Assembly (NCBI RefSeq): GCF_015832195.1
Contig: NC_052019.1
Location: 42,969,016-43,033,015, forward strand
Direction of reading: 5' to 3'
Length of the DNA: 64,000 nt
Source of the DNA: Motacilla alba alba
Taxonomy: Eukaryota > Chordata > Aves > Passeriformes > Motacillidae
The notes under the pieces were generated by a model that saw nothing but the letters and a program-made list of their open reading frames with translations, was not told where the DNA came from and ran no database searches. The position numbers and the translations under genes were made by a program. Shown one piece after another: positions 12,593 to 25,000 of this stretch (its first letter is position 1; each line of letters begins with the position of its first letter).

Positions 12593-15500
12593 CAGAACAC
12601 CGATTAAAACTCAGTAGTAGCTGTGCCAAGGACAGTTAAAATTTGTTTATGTGATGTATTTACCTATTGATATATCAAATAACTCCATGCATTGGGATTT
12701 CATGTTTGACTGGTCTGTCTAATGTGATGCAAGCCTTTTTCAGAGAGTTTTCTGTTCTGTAAGGTTGGCTTGTGTCCTTTGTACCTACAGAACTAATGCT
12801 CGGTTGTGTTAAAGTGACCGGTGTTTTCTCACATGTCAGGCCCTTTACTGTTTGTTAATTTTTACTCCAGTTGATTTGTGTCTTGTCAAATGTTGCCATA
12901 TCTGTTTTAAAAATATTAAATAGCACAAGAGAGCTAAGTAAATATACACAGCAGTCTGACAAAAACATGTTCTTGGTGCTGATTCTTCACTGATTGCATT
13001 GTATTTGTGGCATCAATTTCCAGTGCTTTGTGATGACTTTGCATTAATTGAGTTCTGTTGGGTAGCAATTAACCACAGCATAAGTAAACTAATACTCTTA
13101 CATCCCATATTTCATAGCAACTGCACTTAAATGCTTTTATCCCTCTACATGTGAGATTCTGTTGCAATGCAAGAACAAGAATGTATTACTGGCAGTTGCC
13201 ATCACTGTGCAATAGCTAATGTAAATGTAAATTATCATTCTTCCTTACTTGAGATTTAAATTGTTAGTCTACCTGTGCTCATACTCTTGAAATTGTAGTA
13301 CTAGCAGATGTGTGTGTCATGCCAGCAATACTTTATCAAAATTGGTATTTATGACAGAGGTGATACCAGCATGATTTTGTGGAAGAAAATGTCATCAATG
13401 CTATAATGCTATTTTGTGACAACCACTGTGTTATTTTCTCTTGTACTGACACCTGGGTTTCACCATAGGGTTATCTAGGTTGTACTCTGTTTACTTTTCC
13501 TAGTTTTTCCCCAGTAAATCTATAGGTTTATTTAGTATTTCTGAAATATTTAGATTGTCTCAATTCTTAAAAATATTTGGATCATAATATGTACAATCTT
13601 TAACTTGTTCCAGTTTTTTTGTCTTTGTTTGCGTAACTGTTCCTGTAACTCATAGTTTCATAGTTTTTGAATATTAATGACTTCAATATACATATTTTGT
13701 TTTTGATGGATGTTTTTGCTTCCCATTAAGATGACTTGTTTTTCTTGAACTGTTGCAAGCTTTTCATATTTACAGGAGCATTGTCTTCTTGATTATCTTA
13801 GAAATTGTTCCTGAACAGCTGCAGTAATTTAGAGGTTCATTCATCTCTGGTTTTGGTTTGGTGGGGACTTGATTTTGTGGGGAAAAAAGTCATGATCGCT
13901 TGTATGCAACCTCCTTCAAATTTAACTTTGTTCAATTAGTTTTTATTTATCTAATATTCAACATTACATAATACTTTTAATATTAAATGTCTCTAATGTT
14001 GAAGCCACCTCAGTTAGGAAATAAGCACTTAAAAAAAAAATAAACACTTGAATTCATGAAAAACATTAGCTGCATTATTTCCAGCAAGTATTGTCACAGA
14101 TTTCTATGGTGTAAGCAAAGTAGCCACTTGATATCAGACTAACAGGAGTGAAATGTATTATGTAAGGACCTGACTTTTAAAATCCAAGCGAGCATGTGGA
14201 GCAGGAAGATTGTTAGCTAGTGCGTAGCCATGTTCTTGCTTAGGGTTTCAGAAAACACTTATGTCTGCTCTGCTTGTCTGGAGGGATTTCTAAAGGAGTG
14301 TTTGAGCCCATTTATCTGAGATGCTTTATCCTTCTGGACAACAGGCACTGTTCAACAAGAATCTTTGCAGCTTACTTAAACATTTTATTTCCTTTGCTTC
14401 TGTTGAGGCTGTCATAAAGCCTAACAAATTAGGTCATATGCGTGTGAAATATTTCTGTGTTAACTATTTGGATTGTGATGGTGACTTCTCATAAGGGGTC
14501 AGGCATTCGTGTGTGCAGAACCCTCCAATAACTTCACTAATTAGTCTCCTCTTCAGATGTAGGTTTGCTTGCTGCAGAGTTGTGGGTTGTGATTGTTTTG
14601 TTGGATAGCAGAGCTTCCAAGGAAACAGAAAACAGATTAGCTAAAATGGAGATGAAAACTTATTGTATAGTTGCATCTACAACCACAGAAAACACTTTGA
14701 TACCCTTCCAGAAGCTGTCATATTTTAGCATTTGCTTCATTACTAAAGGTAATAAGATTTTTTAAAAATGGATACATTAAATACACAACATATATTACAA
14801 ACAACAGTGGTAAAGGCTGAGAAGCAGTTTAATTCTCATGTAAAACCAGGGTACTTTGATTGCAGCATCCTCTACCATACTTTATACCATACTATCCATT
14901 TGGCTGTTAGTCTCAAGACAGAGTGTGTTGTAAGTATTGGTGCTGTTCAGGAGTGCCCCTTCTTGATTGTTTATTGACATGGGAGGGTGGAGGAAGTGAA
15001 GATACAACAGATAAGCTAGATTGACTTGGGTGGAGCTGGAAGAGGATGTACCACAGGAAAACCTGTCCCTTGTAGCTTAAATACCCATCTCTTCAGTTCT
15101 GAACCAAATGTAAAGCCGTGCTCAAGTAAAGAGCTTTCAGCTCTTAAATAGTGCTGGCTGCGACAGAGTTTTTTGCTGCACGGTGCCTGGTCTAAGCTTC
15201 TATGTAGAGCCACACAGATAAGAAGGATTTCTTTTTTCAGGGAGTTTTGGCTTTAGGTGGAAAGACAGCATTAATTTTTTTAAATTGAGGAAACCTAAGA
15301 TTGCACTGGGCACTTTGTGCAAACATGAAGTGAAAAGGACTCCTGTGTGAAAGTCTGCAGTTATTGTCAGAATTACTGATAGGCTAAAAGCAGGATAGGG
15401 GAATAAGGGGGAATCAAAGATGATTACAGAAAGCTGATCCTTGGGAGCAGATTTTTTTTGTGTGTGTGTACAGGCAGTACATGGAATTAGGCAAAAGTTG

Positions 15501-16164
15501 CAGTGTATGTAGGTGAAGGGTGTTTTGTGTGTGTGTTAATAATTTTTCTCCTTCTCTGAGCAGCAGAGGGGGCTGCTATTGCTTTGCTGCAGCTCTCCTC
15601 CCTATGCAGACTTGTGCAGTGTTCCTTTGCAAAGGTTTTCCTTGCTCCTGCAGCTAAAAGCCTGAAGTGTGTTTTTTAAGTGTAGGGAATAAATGTAACT
15701 GGAACAGAAGGACTCAGTATTTTTTATTTCTCAAGGAATATGTTTCCAGTATAGGAAATTATGTAGGAATGTTTCCTTTAAAAGAACAAGTATTAAACTT
15801 ATTTTCAGATGGCTTGTGTGATGAGAATGCAATTTATAGTTCTCTGCTCTGAGCACATAAGAGAAAAACCTTCATACTACAAAAAGAGATTGATTTTTTT
15901 TTTACCTTTTGTTTTTTCAAGCATCACATGCAATGCATGTAGATTCTTCATGCCTTTCAGTTAATGCTTTAAAGGGTTTTAAACTAAGTTATAACTTGCC
16001 TAAAACTGTGTCAGAAAGGCTACACATAAAAGTTGCTCTGATTGTTGAAAAAAGGCAATAAAAAAGCATTGACAGTTTTTTTTTTTTTTTTCCTCTTGCT
16101 TTTTCCTATGATTCTATTTTTAATTGAGGGGATCTTGTCAAGGCATGCAAATGCTTTAAGGGCA
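12593..16164. other. FBXW7: FBXW7 intron, between two CR1 fragments
   Basis: I see no gene here. The stretch is AT-rich intron with short homopolymer runs (A run near 14031, T runs near 15451 and 15893). A 16-base T run occupies 16076-16091, some 75 bases before the next CR1. Open frames at 14565-14977, 15667-15852 and 16042-16419 lack domains or convincing splice sites; the last reads into the CR1. Confidence 0.6.
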
Positions 16165-16471
16165 GATGTTCAGATGCTGGGCCTAGATTCTTCAGTGGTG
16201 CCCAGTGGTAGGATAAGGGGTGATGAGCAGAAACAGAAACATAGGAAGTTACATCTGAAAATCAGGAAAAATTTTCCTTTGAGAGTGACAGCACTGGAAC
16301 AGGCTGCACAAAGAGCCTGTGGAGTCTCCTTCTATGGAAATACTCAGAACTTGCCTGGACATGATCCTGTGCAACCAGCACCAGGTGAACCTGCTTTAGC
16401 AGAGAATTGGACTGGATGATGTCCAGAGGTCCCTTCCGACAATTCTGTGATTCTGCCAGCAATTCTGTGAT
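16165..16471 (+). mobile_element. CR1 LINE 3' tail
   Basis: A short 5'-truncated CR1 in + orientation. It begins around TTCTTCAGTGGTGCCCAGTG, continues through the region equivalent to the polymerase C terminus (AGGAAGTTACATCTGAAAATC, then a decayed segment ending in TGGAGTCTCC) and the typical 3' UTR block (TGGACTGGATGATGTCCAG, then AGGTCCCTTCC). It terminates in imperfect copies of the ATTCTGTG tandem end at 16442-16471. Subfamily differs from the copy at 11650: this one has the 'dispute of GGTCCCTTCC' type end rather than the CTTTTCCAACC end. It is inactive. The open frames at 16042-16419 and 16262-16462 are derived from it. Confidence 0.9.
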
Positions 16472-18967
16472 AACTGCCAGTCAGAATTACTTTTGCATTA
16501 CCATGACAATTTAGTTATTTTCAAGCAAGTTTTGTTGTTTTAAAATATATTTTCTTTTTACTTTTTTGATACAGAGCCTTGTTTTTTGTTTTGGGCAGTA
16601 ATAATTTTAGAAATATCCATACTTGGAGATTAATATAAATCAACACTTCTAGCCTTTGATTTCTTTCTCATTTATATACCCCATAGTTTAGTGCTAATCA
16701 TTAAACATGTGCAGGATCATTTGCAAAAGTTACACAACTGTCATTAAATGTAGTTTGTTAAAGCATCCATGGAAGGAATGCAGATTCTCTGTTTCTCTGT
16801 AGATAGCAAGTTACTTCTCCAACTTTTCTAACCTGCAGCATGCTTTTCTACAAATACCAGTGTTTTGTTTGAAAAGTACTTTTTATTTCCTGTGCTTTTA
16901 CTTGGCTGTGTTAATTTATGATTTCATTTGCTGCTCAAGGCGTGTAGGAATTTAGCTATACTTTTCTAAGTAGAATTTTCCTACACCTTCACTTGTACAT
17001 AAAAACTAATGTGTTACATAATTGCTGCCCTGCTAATTTTTCCTACTCTGTAAGTGGATCATGAAGTCTGCTTATAGATATGTGCGCTATGTCTGTAGTA
17101 ATGTGGTTATTACTAAGGTTATATATTTGAATTGTCCTTTGGTTGCTTGGCTTAGGCATTGCTCCCTAAAGGTAAATATTGGGGAGGAGTTTGCATATGT
17201 TACTCAAACTTCCATATCAGTTTATTTTGTGTAGAATAAATTAAATTGATGCCTTCGGGATAACAACCTGAAGCAGCGCCTTGTTGTCCCATACTTTTTC
17301 ATAGAGTTTGAAAGCAATGTCCATTCAGCTCCCATGTGGTTTTTGCTCTGCATCTTCATTGTGAAAATGAAAATGAGCTTCTTTTTTTTTTTTTCCTCCC
17401 CAGAGGAAAGAAATAAAAAAAAAAGTACAGTAGTACTATTTCACCTCCCCAATTATATGACAACAATATTATGAAGTAGAAATCATGTAACTGTGCTTTA
17501 GAATCCTTTCAGTATACTCACTCTGTTGGGATATGTGACTTGTCTAACAAATACATTTGGGAGCTCTGCCCCACTTGAATATGCCATTTGTTCCTTTTGT
17601 TGTTCTTGACTATGTAGCACATGCTATTGCCTGATGTGATTGTTAGCCCAAATATTTCCAGTCTGTAGTGATACAGCTGTATTTTCTTGAACATTTATCA
17701 GTGGATGCTGTTGCCCTGTCAGTTTTAAGCTGCTTCTCCTTTTGAAGGTTAACTGAAGTTGGTATTACTAGTTATAAAACAATGCAAATGATGAATCAAA
17801 GTGTGAAGAAAGTAAAACTTTTGCTGGAGAGTTAGTTTTTTGCTTTGTTGATACATCCTTTCCCAAATGGTTGTAAAATATTCCTTTAGCTATGAATTTG
17901 AAGTGTATGTAAAAAAAACAAAACAAACAAGGTTATGATTAGTAAACTTCTTGCATTTGCTGATGTTCATACTTATAAAACCATGGGATCTGAAATTAGC
18001 TTAGGGAGCTGGAGGACTAGAAAGTGATCTGAAGACCAAAACTAAGTTTAACTCATGCTGCAGGACTAACATTTTTCTGATGTGTTTCTCACTTGGAGCT
18101 ATTTTGCAGATTACATTTTGTCCTTTTTTTCTGTAGGAGACTTTTCATTATCTGCAGAACATGTGGCTATTCAGCAAACTGTGCACAGTGAAGGAATTTA
18201 CATACCTTTATAAATTCTAGAGTATAAGGAGAGAAACTAGACAATGTCAATTTCTCTGCTAGTTTGATGATTTCTGAACAGGCAGAATGCTTAAAAACAA
18301 AATTTCCAAGCTGTCTCAGCAAATGTTTGAACAGACAGCATCTAATGTCCATCCACAAAGGATGATTTTTGACACGTGAACTGCTCTTCTTTGCTGTTGC
18401 CTGGTGTCTGATCTGTGCATGCAGCTGTGCTTGCGTAGCAATGATATACTGGGCATTTTGTGTAGACTTATTGATGAGCTGTTATGTTTTGTTGATGTGA
18501 ATGTTTTACAGTTTGGTTTATTGGTGAAATTTCTGTTATAAAAATGCTTGTAAAAGCTAGAACAAGTGTTTCTACAAATGGTCTGTTTTGTCACAAGCAT
18601 CTTCTCCCTTTTTTTCCATAGCGTGGTTAATGAAGGTGCTGTCTAAACTTTATGCAAAAGTTGTGAGATTTCTGCCCATTCTCTCCTGGCCAAACAAGTT
18701 CAGGAATTCACCAAATCATTATAAAATGTGTTTATGTTAAAAGTCTTCGTGTGCCTTGACTCTGTATGGTACAACTTTTGATGTACTATTACATATAGTT
18801 AAGTGATATTGAGATTTTAAAGGAGGAAATAATTAGTTCTAGTGGATAGATAGGTATCTTGATAATAATCAGTGAAATACAAGTGGAAAGCATTGCTGTT
18901 GGGCATCTTTTTTTGTCTCATTTCATCTTTTCACTCTTCTTGCTGATTTTAAATTTTGTTTCTTTAG
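16472..18967. other. FBXW7: FBXW7 intron
   Basis: AT-rich intron with no supported gene. It contains a T run near 17382-17394 followed by an A-rich patch near 17410-17425, and an A/C-rich patch near 17910. Minus-strand open frames at 18167-18600 overlap each other and show no domain. Confidence 0.6.
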
Positions 18968-19063
18968 TTTGTAACAAAATTGGGAAGAGGGAGAGGACCT
19001 GAGAAGACACAATTACGAAAGAAGTGCAGAGATTCTATTCCAAATCAAGGTGGTCCAAACTAA
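18968..19063 (+). other. Candidate cryptic or alternative exon
   Basis: A strong acceptor (pyrimidine-rich tract from about 18930, ending TTTCTTTAG at 18967) is followed by a frame that opens exactly there, since an in-frame TAG overlaps the acceptor. It runs 31 codons, rich in Lys and Arg (begins FVTKLGRGRG), to a TAA at 19061-19063. A possible but poor donor lies at 19050 (AAG then GTGGTC). The alpha exon ends in phase 0, so splicing directly to this exon would keep this frame and end the protein after 31 further residues, giving a form with no F-box. No such isoform is known to me. It may equally be a pseudo-exon or non-coding. Confidence 0.25.
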
Positions 19064-22000
19064 CAGTTTCTTTGTAAAACATGACTTCTTAAAATCTTTG
19101 TTCTTATTAAAAGGTGATGTTTTCCACTGACTTTACTACCTGACCATATATTGCATAATGTGAAAGGAGTGAATTGTGAATTTTAGTAATACTCAGTGTA
19201 ATTCAGTCTTGGAAGACACTGGCTATACTTTTCAGCTGTGTCATGACATTACTCAGTTAATGCTTATAAAATTTTAATACATTTATTCAATCCCTGGCCC
19301 CTCTGTGAAGTGGAAAATGTACTTATCGCCATCACAGATTGCCAGCAGGGATAAATTCCACCTAATTAATCATCAGAAGTCATCACTACTTTCAAGTAAA
19401 GTATTAGCAACATTTCCTGTAAGTGCAAATCTCATTCTTACCCAGTCAATGTTTCAAAGTGGACAGGAGACCCTTTGTTCTTCTCATTTAACTTATGGAG
19501 CGTCCCTTAAGGATGGCAGCTACCATGATCAATATTGGCCCAAAAATACTGAGTACTAAAAAAAATAATTAAAGGCAACAAATAATAAATACTCTTTTTG
19601 CCAATGTCATAATTCCTTCAGTTGTAATACCTTGGTCAGATTTTCTAAAACGTGGAGGAAATAATTGGTTTAATTAAAATATGTAAAAATAAAACAAAGA
19701 AAGTAGAAGTGACACAGCTAAATGGAAGAAATCAGACCAAAAATCATTCAATATGGATTAGTTGTTCTTGCCAAATGTAATAATGCTGTCCCTCAAATTT
19801 TTAGCTGGATTTCATCCACAGCAAGGACACTTTCTGTTGATGCTCAGAGGCACTTACCCTTCTGCACAATTTTTGCCTCTGGGGTAAACCACTAGTGTTG
19901 CATGCCTTAGAGCAAGTGTGCTGCACCCCCTGTGTGCAGGTATTCCCGTGTATGTGTTTTGGAGGACAGGCTCTTGACAGACTCTGACTCTTCCCACACT
20001 GTGCCAATCAGAATTTGGTGCTGGGTCACTTCACGTCTTTCTTGGCAGGGTTTAGTATCAGAATGTCAGTAAGCTCAGAGCTGGATTTGGCCAACCATAT
20101 CAAGAATGCCAGCCCCTCTGCATACTACCTGCTTTTTTCTGTGCTCTAAGCATTCTTTACTTCACATATCTTGAGCATTATAAATAGCCTCACACCCCTT
20201 TGCAGTATGCTGTTACCAGCTGAAAAGGATTATGTAGCTTAATTTGGTGCTATCAAATGAATGCCATTGTAACAATCAGTTGTTGCATTTGTTAGATTTA
20301 TGTGTATTTATGTGTATTTTACAGTGCTGGTAAGAAAAATAGTCTCCTCTCCAAAGAGGCCTTGCAAACCATTTTGTTCCAAGCATACAAACTGTAATAC
20401 TTTGCACTGTTCAGCCCTTTATTTTAGCAGTTGTGAGTGTAGCTAATCCATACAGCGTTGTTGGGATTTTTTTTAAATGCTGAATAAACAGTGTTGGGAC
20501 ATAATTCTGCTACAGAAGAAAAAAAAAATTGTGTAAGTGTGTAAGGTGGCAGAAATATTTTTAATGCCTTTTTGATATTTTTGGGGATTTTGCTTGTTCC
20601 CATTTAATATATAGAAAGAAAGGTCTAGGTCCAAACCTCATTTTTGTCAGTGCTTTTTGTACATTATTCAGAAACTGATAAACATGTTTTAAGTATTTTG
20701 GTACTGCTTTGTGCATTTTTGTGTGTGTAGGTATACAAGTAGAGAATTTCTCATTTAAAGTGTTGCATTTTACATGGAAGGGTAATATAATGATAAGAAA
20801 AGCTGAATTTTGCAGTATGGAAAATAATTTTTCAGTTTCCTATCTTCCCTTCTCAGAAAAGCAACCTGCTTAGTAAAAACCACCTGCTTTCCCTTCCCCC
20901 AGCTTATCCTCAGCTGGGAATTTGACTTGCATTTTAATCCAGTGTTAAATATTGCATGACTTCTCTACCTGTTGCAGTTCTTAATTCTTGTCTCAGCTTT
21001 ATTTAAAGGTGCAAAACCAGCATAAAAAAGTGGTCAGCAAATAAATTCCTGCGGAGCAGCTGTAGAAATTCTTTTTAACAGCTGTTGCAACACTGACTAG
21101 ACTAAAGAGTTAAACTTGCTTATCCAACAAATCATCTTATAGCCAATGAGAACTGGGCAGACATTTCTGGAATATTTATAAAATGCAAGATGATGCAGCT
21201 GGATTTCTGTTGCATACCTGAAATATTCACTGGAGAAATGAAGACACATGCTTTAAAGATAGTTTTTAAAAAAGTGACAGTAACAACAAGACACCATAGT
21301 ATGGTAAATACAGACATAAAATTAGGGCACTCATAGAGTAAAGCCAGATAATAGAGGCCTCCAGTTTAAAATGGTTATGTAAAGTGGCCATTATTTTATT
21401 TAGATGCTCGTAGTTAAATATTTTTTTAATATTGTGACAACATCATTAGTATTGATACTATGTAGTCTCGTCAATATGCGTTTTACTAGACAGTCTATGT
21501 TGTTTTCATAAACACTCCATGAGACCTGACAAAAAAATTACCTCCTGTGAATGCAAATAAGCTCTATTGTGTAGCACTGTTGTGATTGAGGGCATATCCC
21601 ACACCTATAGCTGCATGTACCTGCAAGTTCCCCTCCCCTTCTTTTGAGATGGAATTCTGCTCTCGTTGAGATGCCTGGGAAGCTGTCATCTTTTTGGGAC
21701 CTGTATCACATGCTAAGGGATCCATGGACAAAGAAGGGCTATCTACCAGCTTGTTCTGGCCCAAAGGTGGAGGTCTTGACTGCTCTCCACTTCTAAGCAC
21801 TGTTTGTCTCTTCATGCATCTGGCTGCTTTGTGAGTTGTTTACAGTTGCTAATCTAGTGGGAAAATGACTTAGCAACAACAAAAGTTGAGAATTTTCAGG
21901 TTTCCTACTTACTGGAGTTATTTCAGAGCTCACAAGCCTGACAAATTTTACTGCCAGTTTATTGAAGAATTTATTGAAAAACTGGCCAAAAATAGAAGGG

Positions 22001-25000
22001 GCGGGGGGGGGAGTGCTAGATTTCTTTTGCCTTCTAGAGTCTCCATTGGACCTTTTTGTTTCTTTTCAGCTATAAAGAGGATCAGCTGTGGGATTGAACA
22101 GATCTAGTAGAGATCTTAGTTTCTTACAGAGTGGCATTCATTAAACTCACTTGAACTGGTGTTTCCAATTAGAAACTGAGAGTAGTGAATCCTTGCTACT
22201 GGTTAGTCTGGCTTGCTGCTGAGCTCCCCATACACACTTATTAAAATCTAGTAGTTTGAATTTGAGTCTCATTTTATTTCTCTGTGCACTCACACTTAAA
22301 TGCCAGGATGCTTAAACAGTTATGAGCATGCACATAGGCATGAAAAATATGTAGCAGGCATGTTTATGTGATGATCTCCCCTTTGCTGATATGCTTGATA
22401 TTTCATCTTCCCTGGCCTCTAATAGTGGACTTTGGGAATGCTGTCTTGTGCAGTGTGAAGTCTTTTGCCAGACAGCAGCTTTACCATCATCCTTATCTAT
22501 ATTTTTTTGAAACTTCATAATTTTTTTTCAATATAGCAGTGTTATACAAGTTGTACCATCTTCCACCAGCAGTTACAAACGGCGTAGTTCCTTCTTGCTC
22601 TTCCACAGCAAAAATTGTAAGGTAGCTTTTGTATTAGACACAGCAGTTTATAATGACCACGCCTTGATAGGATTTCAGAGCCAAAATTATGACCAGGAAT
22701 TATCAGTTGAGTTAATCCAAGTTAAGAAAATCTGGATTCTTCTTCACTGTGTTTTTAAGCTTTTTTGCCAAAGAAAACAAAGCTTGTGCATTTGAGACTT
22801 TTATGTGTCATTGTCTGTCATCCTTTCCAGAACTTATGCCTCTCTTGGCTAATTTTCACATGATATAACAAAAAGATTAAGATTAAACAAATTTGCAGGA
22901 TAAATAGAGGGTAGGTAGGTAGGAAATGGAAGAGAATGTTGAGGAGGAAGTCTACAAGGTGATCATCACCTGTTTAGGCATCTTTGAATCCTTGTGGAAT
23001 TGGGTTTTGCTGTGATCATGTATACAGGTTCGGTCAACATTTGTTCCTTCCTTTACACCATGGAAGCCACTTATCAGTCAACACTCTTAGTGACACCTAA
23101 GCCTGACATAAAGGTTTGCTGTGGCTGGGCTGTTCCATGTAGGTCCCCTGACACCCTGGGATCATAAGGCCCTGGAGAAGCGATAGTGTAATTCAAGTGC
23201 AATTTGAATTTGTACGATAATCTAACCTGGAGCCAGACTCTGTTCTTTCTGTTGCTTGTGTTAGAGCAGGTCTACACTTGGGGATTTTTCATGGACTACA
23301 GAGAAAGCCATCAGTTTGCATGTTTTACTAATTGTTTTGCTCCTTTTGCATAGTATCCAAGTGTACGCTGTTTAGGACATTTTGATTTCATAAGATCAAA
23401 ATTGTCCTCCCCACTGATCTCCTTCATAGCCTCTTCAGAAGTCTTCATTATGTTTTCTTATATGTGCAGATTTTTGTATTGGGTAAACTTGGACACAACA
23501 GAGTCATTTTAGAGCAACAGGGTTTTCTTTTTTCTATCCAGCACCAGTAATACAGTTGCAGTTAGCTTCTGTTCAGCAGTGCCTTTTATCTATACAATTT
23601 ATTTGTTGCAATCTGCACAAAGCAGGCTAATATACAATCTGTCATTCGAAAACTGCTTGTATATTGCTATTAGAAATCCCTCACATAAATAAACTTGGGA
23701 CCACAGTTGCTGGGTAAGTTGCTAGTAGTGTTGTGTAGGCTGCCTTGCTTTGCTGACAAAGTGGTTCTTGGTCTTTCTAGACCTGGGCAGGGACCAGCAT
23801 GAATATCAAATTATTAATAAGGCTTATATATAATATAAATTATAGTGCATTCTGTAGGCTACAGCTATCCAGAGCTTACTACAGATATTTTTAAGAAATA
23901 AACTATCAAACCTATTCAAAGGATTATTATGTTAGTACGATTAATTTGCGAATGTGACTTTTGAAATGTTGCAGTTCTCGGCTTTATCCATTTGAGGGCA
24001 GCTGTTTACCGATGTTAAGAGCTGTGGAGAACCTGTCTGGGTTCTGCTATCTGCACTTTAGTTTTTCTATGCTTGCAGATACTTCATTCAGGTCTCTCTA
24101 GGTCTTGTACTGTTCCAGCACCATACTAAAATGTCATAATTTTGTTTAGGTTTTTTTCCAGTAATGTTGGTATGCAAAACAACTCTAGAAGAAAACTCTG
24201 GGAAGTTTGCATGAACTGGTTTTTTGTGCTGGGATAATTTCATAGATCCATGTCATAAAATTATGGCCTTCCTGAGTTCAGTATACTTAACAAACTAGTT
24301 AATTTTGTAACATTTGCTTCCTGGTAAACAGCTCCAAAAAAAGCTGACTTTGAACTACTCTGACTGGAAGGTATGAAGATTATTGCTGCTTTGTACATGC
24401 TTTCATTTTACAGGCATCTCTTCACTGGACTGGCCAAAAAGAAACAGGAGTCTTCTGGATTCTGATGTTTACATTAGTTGGAAGTCCATTATAGCCTTGA
24501 GTTTAAAAATACTAGTTTTACAGGCTCTTTTATGTAATTTCATTTCAAATGTGATCTTCTGATTAAAAGGACAGGCAGGCACTCAGAGCACCATTGGAAA
24601 TCAGCCCAACTATATTTAGGAACAGAATGTTAGTAAAATGTATTACAAAGCATTAAAGCTCAAATTTTTATAATTTCACATTTGTCAGGTTTGTACATGT
24701 TGTCATCCCATATAATGCAAAAGTACACACTTTTAAAGATGAAAGTGGCAGAGTGGCTGTTTAAGCTTTACATTTGAAGCTTAAGTTAGAATTACATTTA
24801 TAATATATATGTATTGTACAAATACAAAAATAAGTGATATCTACTATATGCAATGTATTTCTGACACTTCTGAGATAGCCTTCACCATTTTTGTCTTCTC
24901 TCTTAACTTAAGACTGTGCTTTATTTTCTGGCTAAGAACTTTCACTTATTCAAACTTTATAACTTCCCAGCATTAGCCTGGGACCTTCAAACATGACTGT

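Noticed and set aside
22002..22010. Run of nine G as a possible G-quadruplex
   Set aside because: It is one run next to GGGGC, without four separated G-tracts of clear loop structure; it is better read as a homopolymer.
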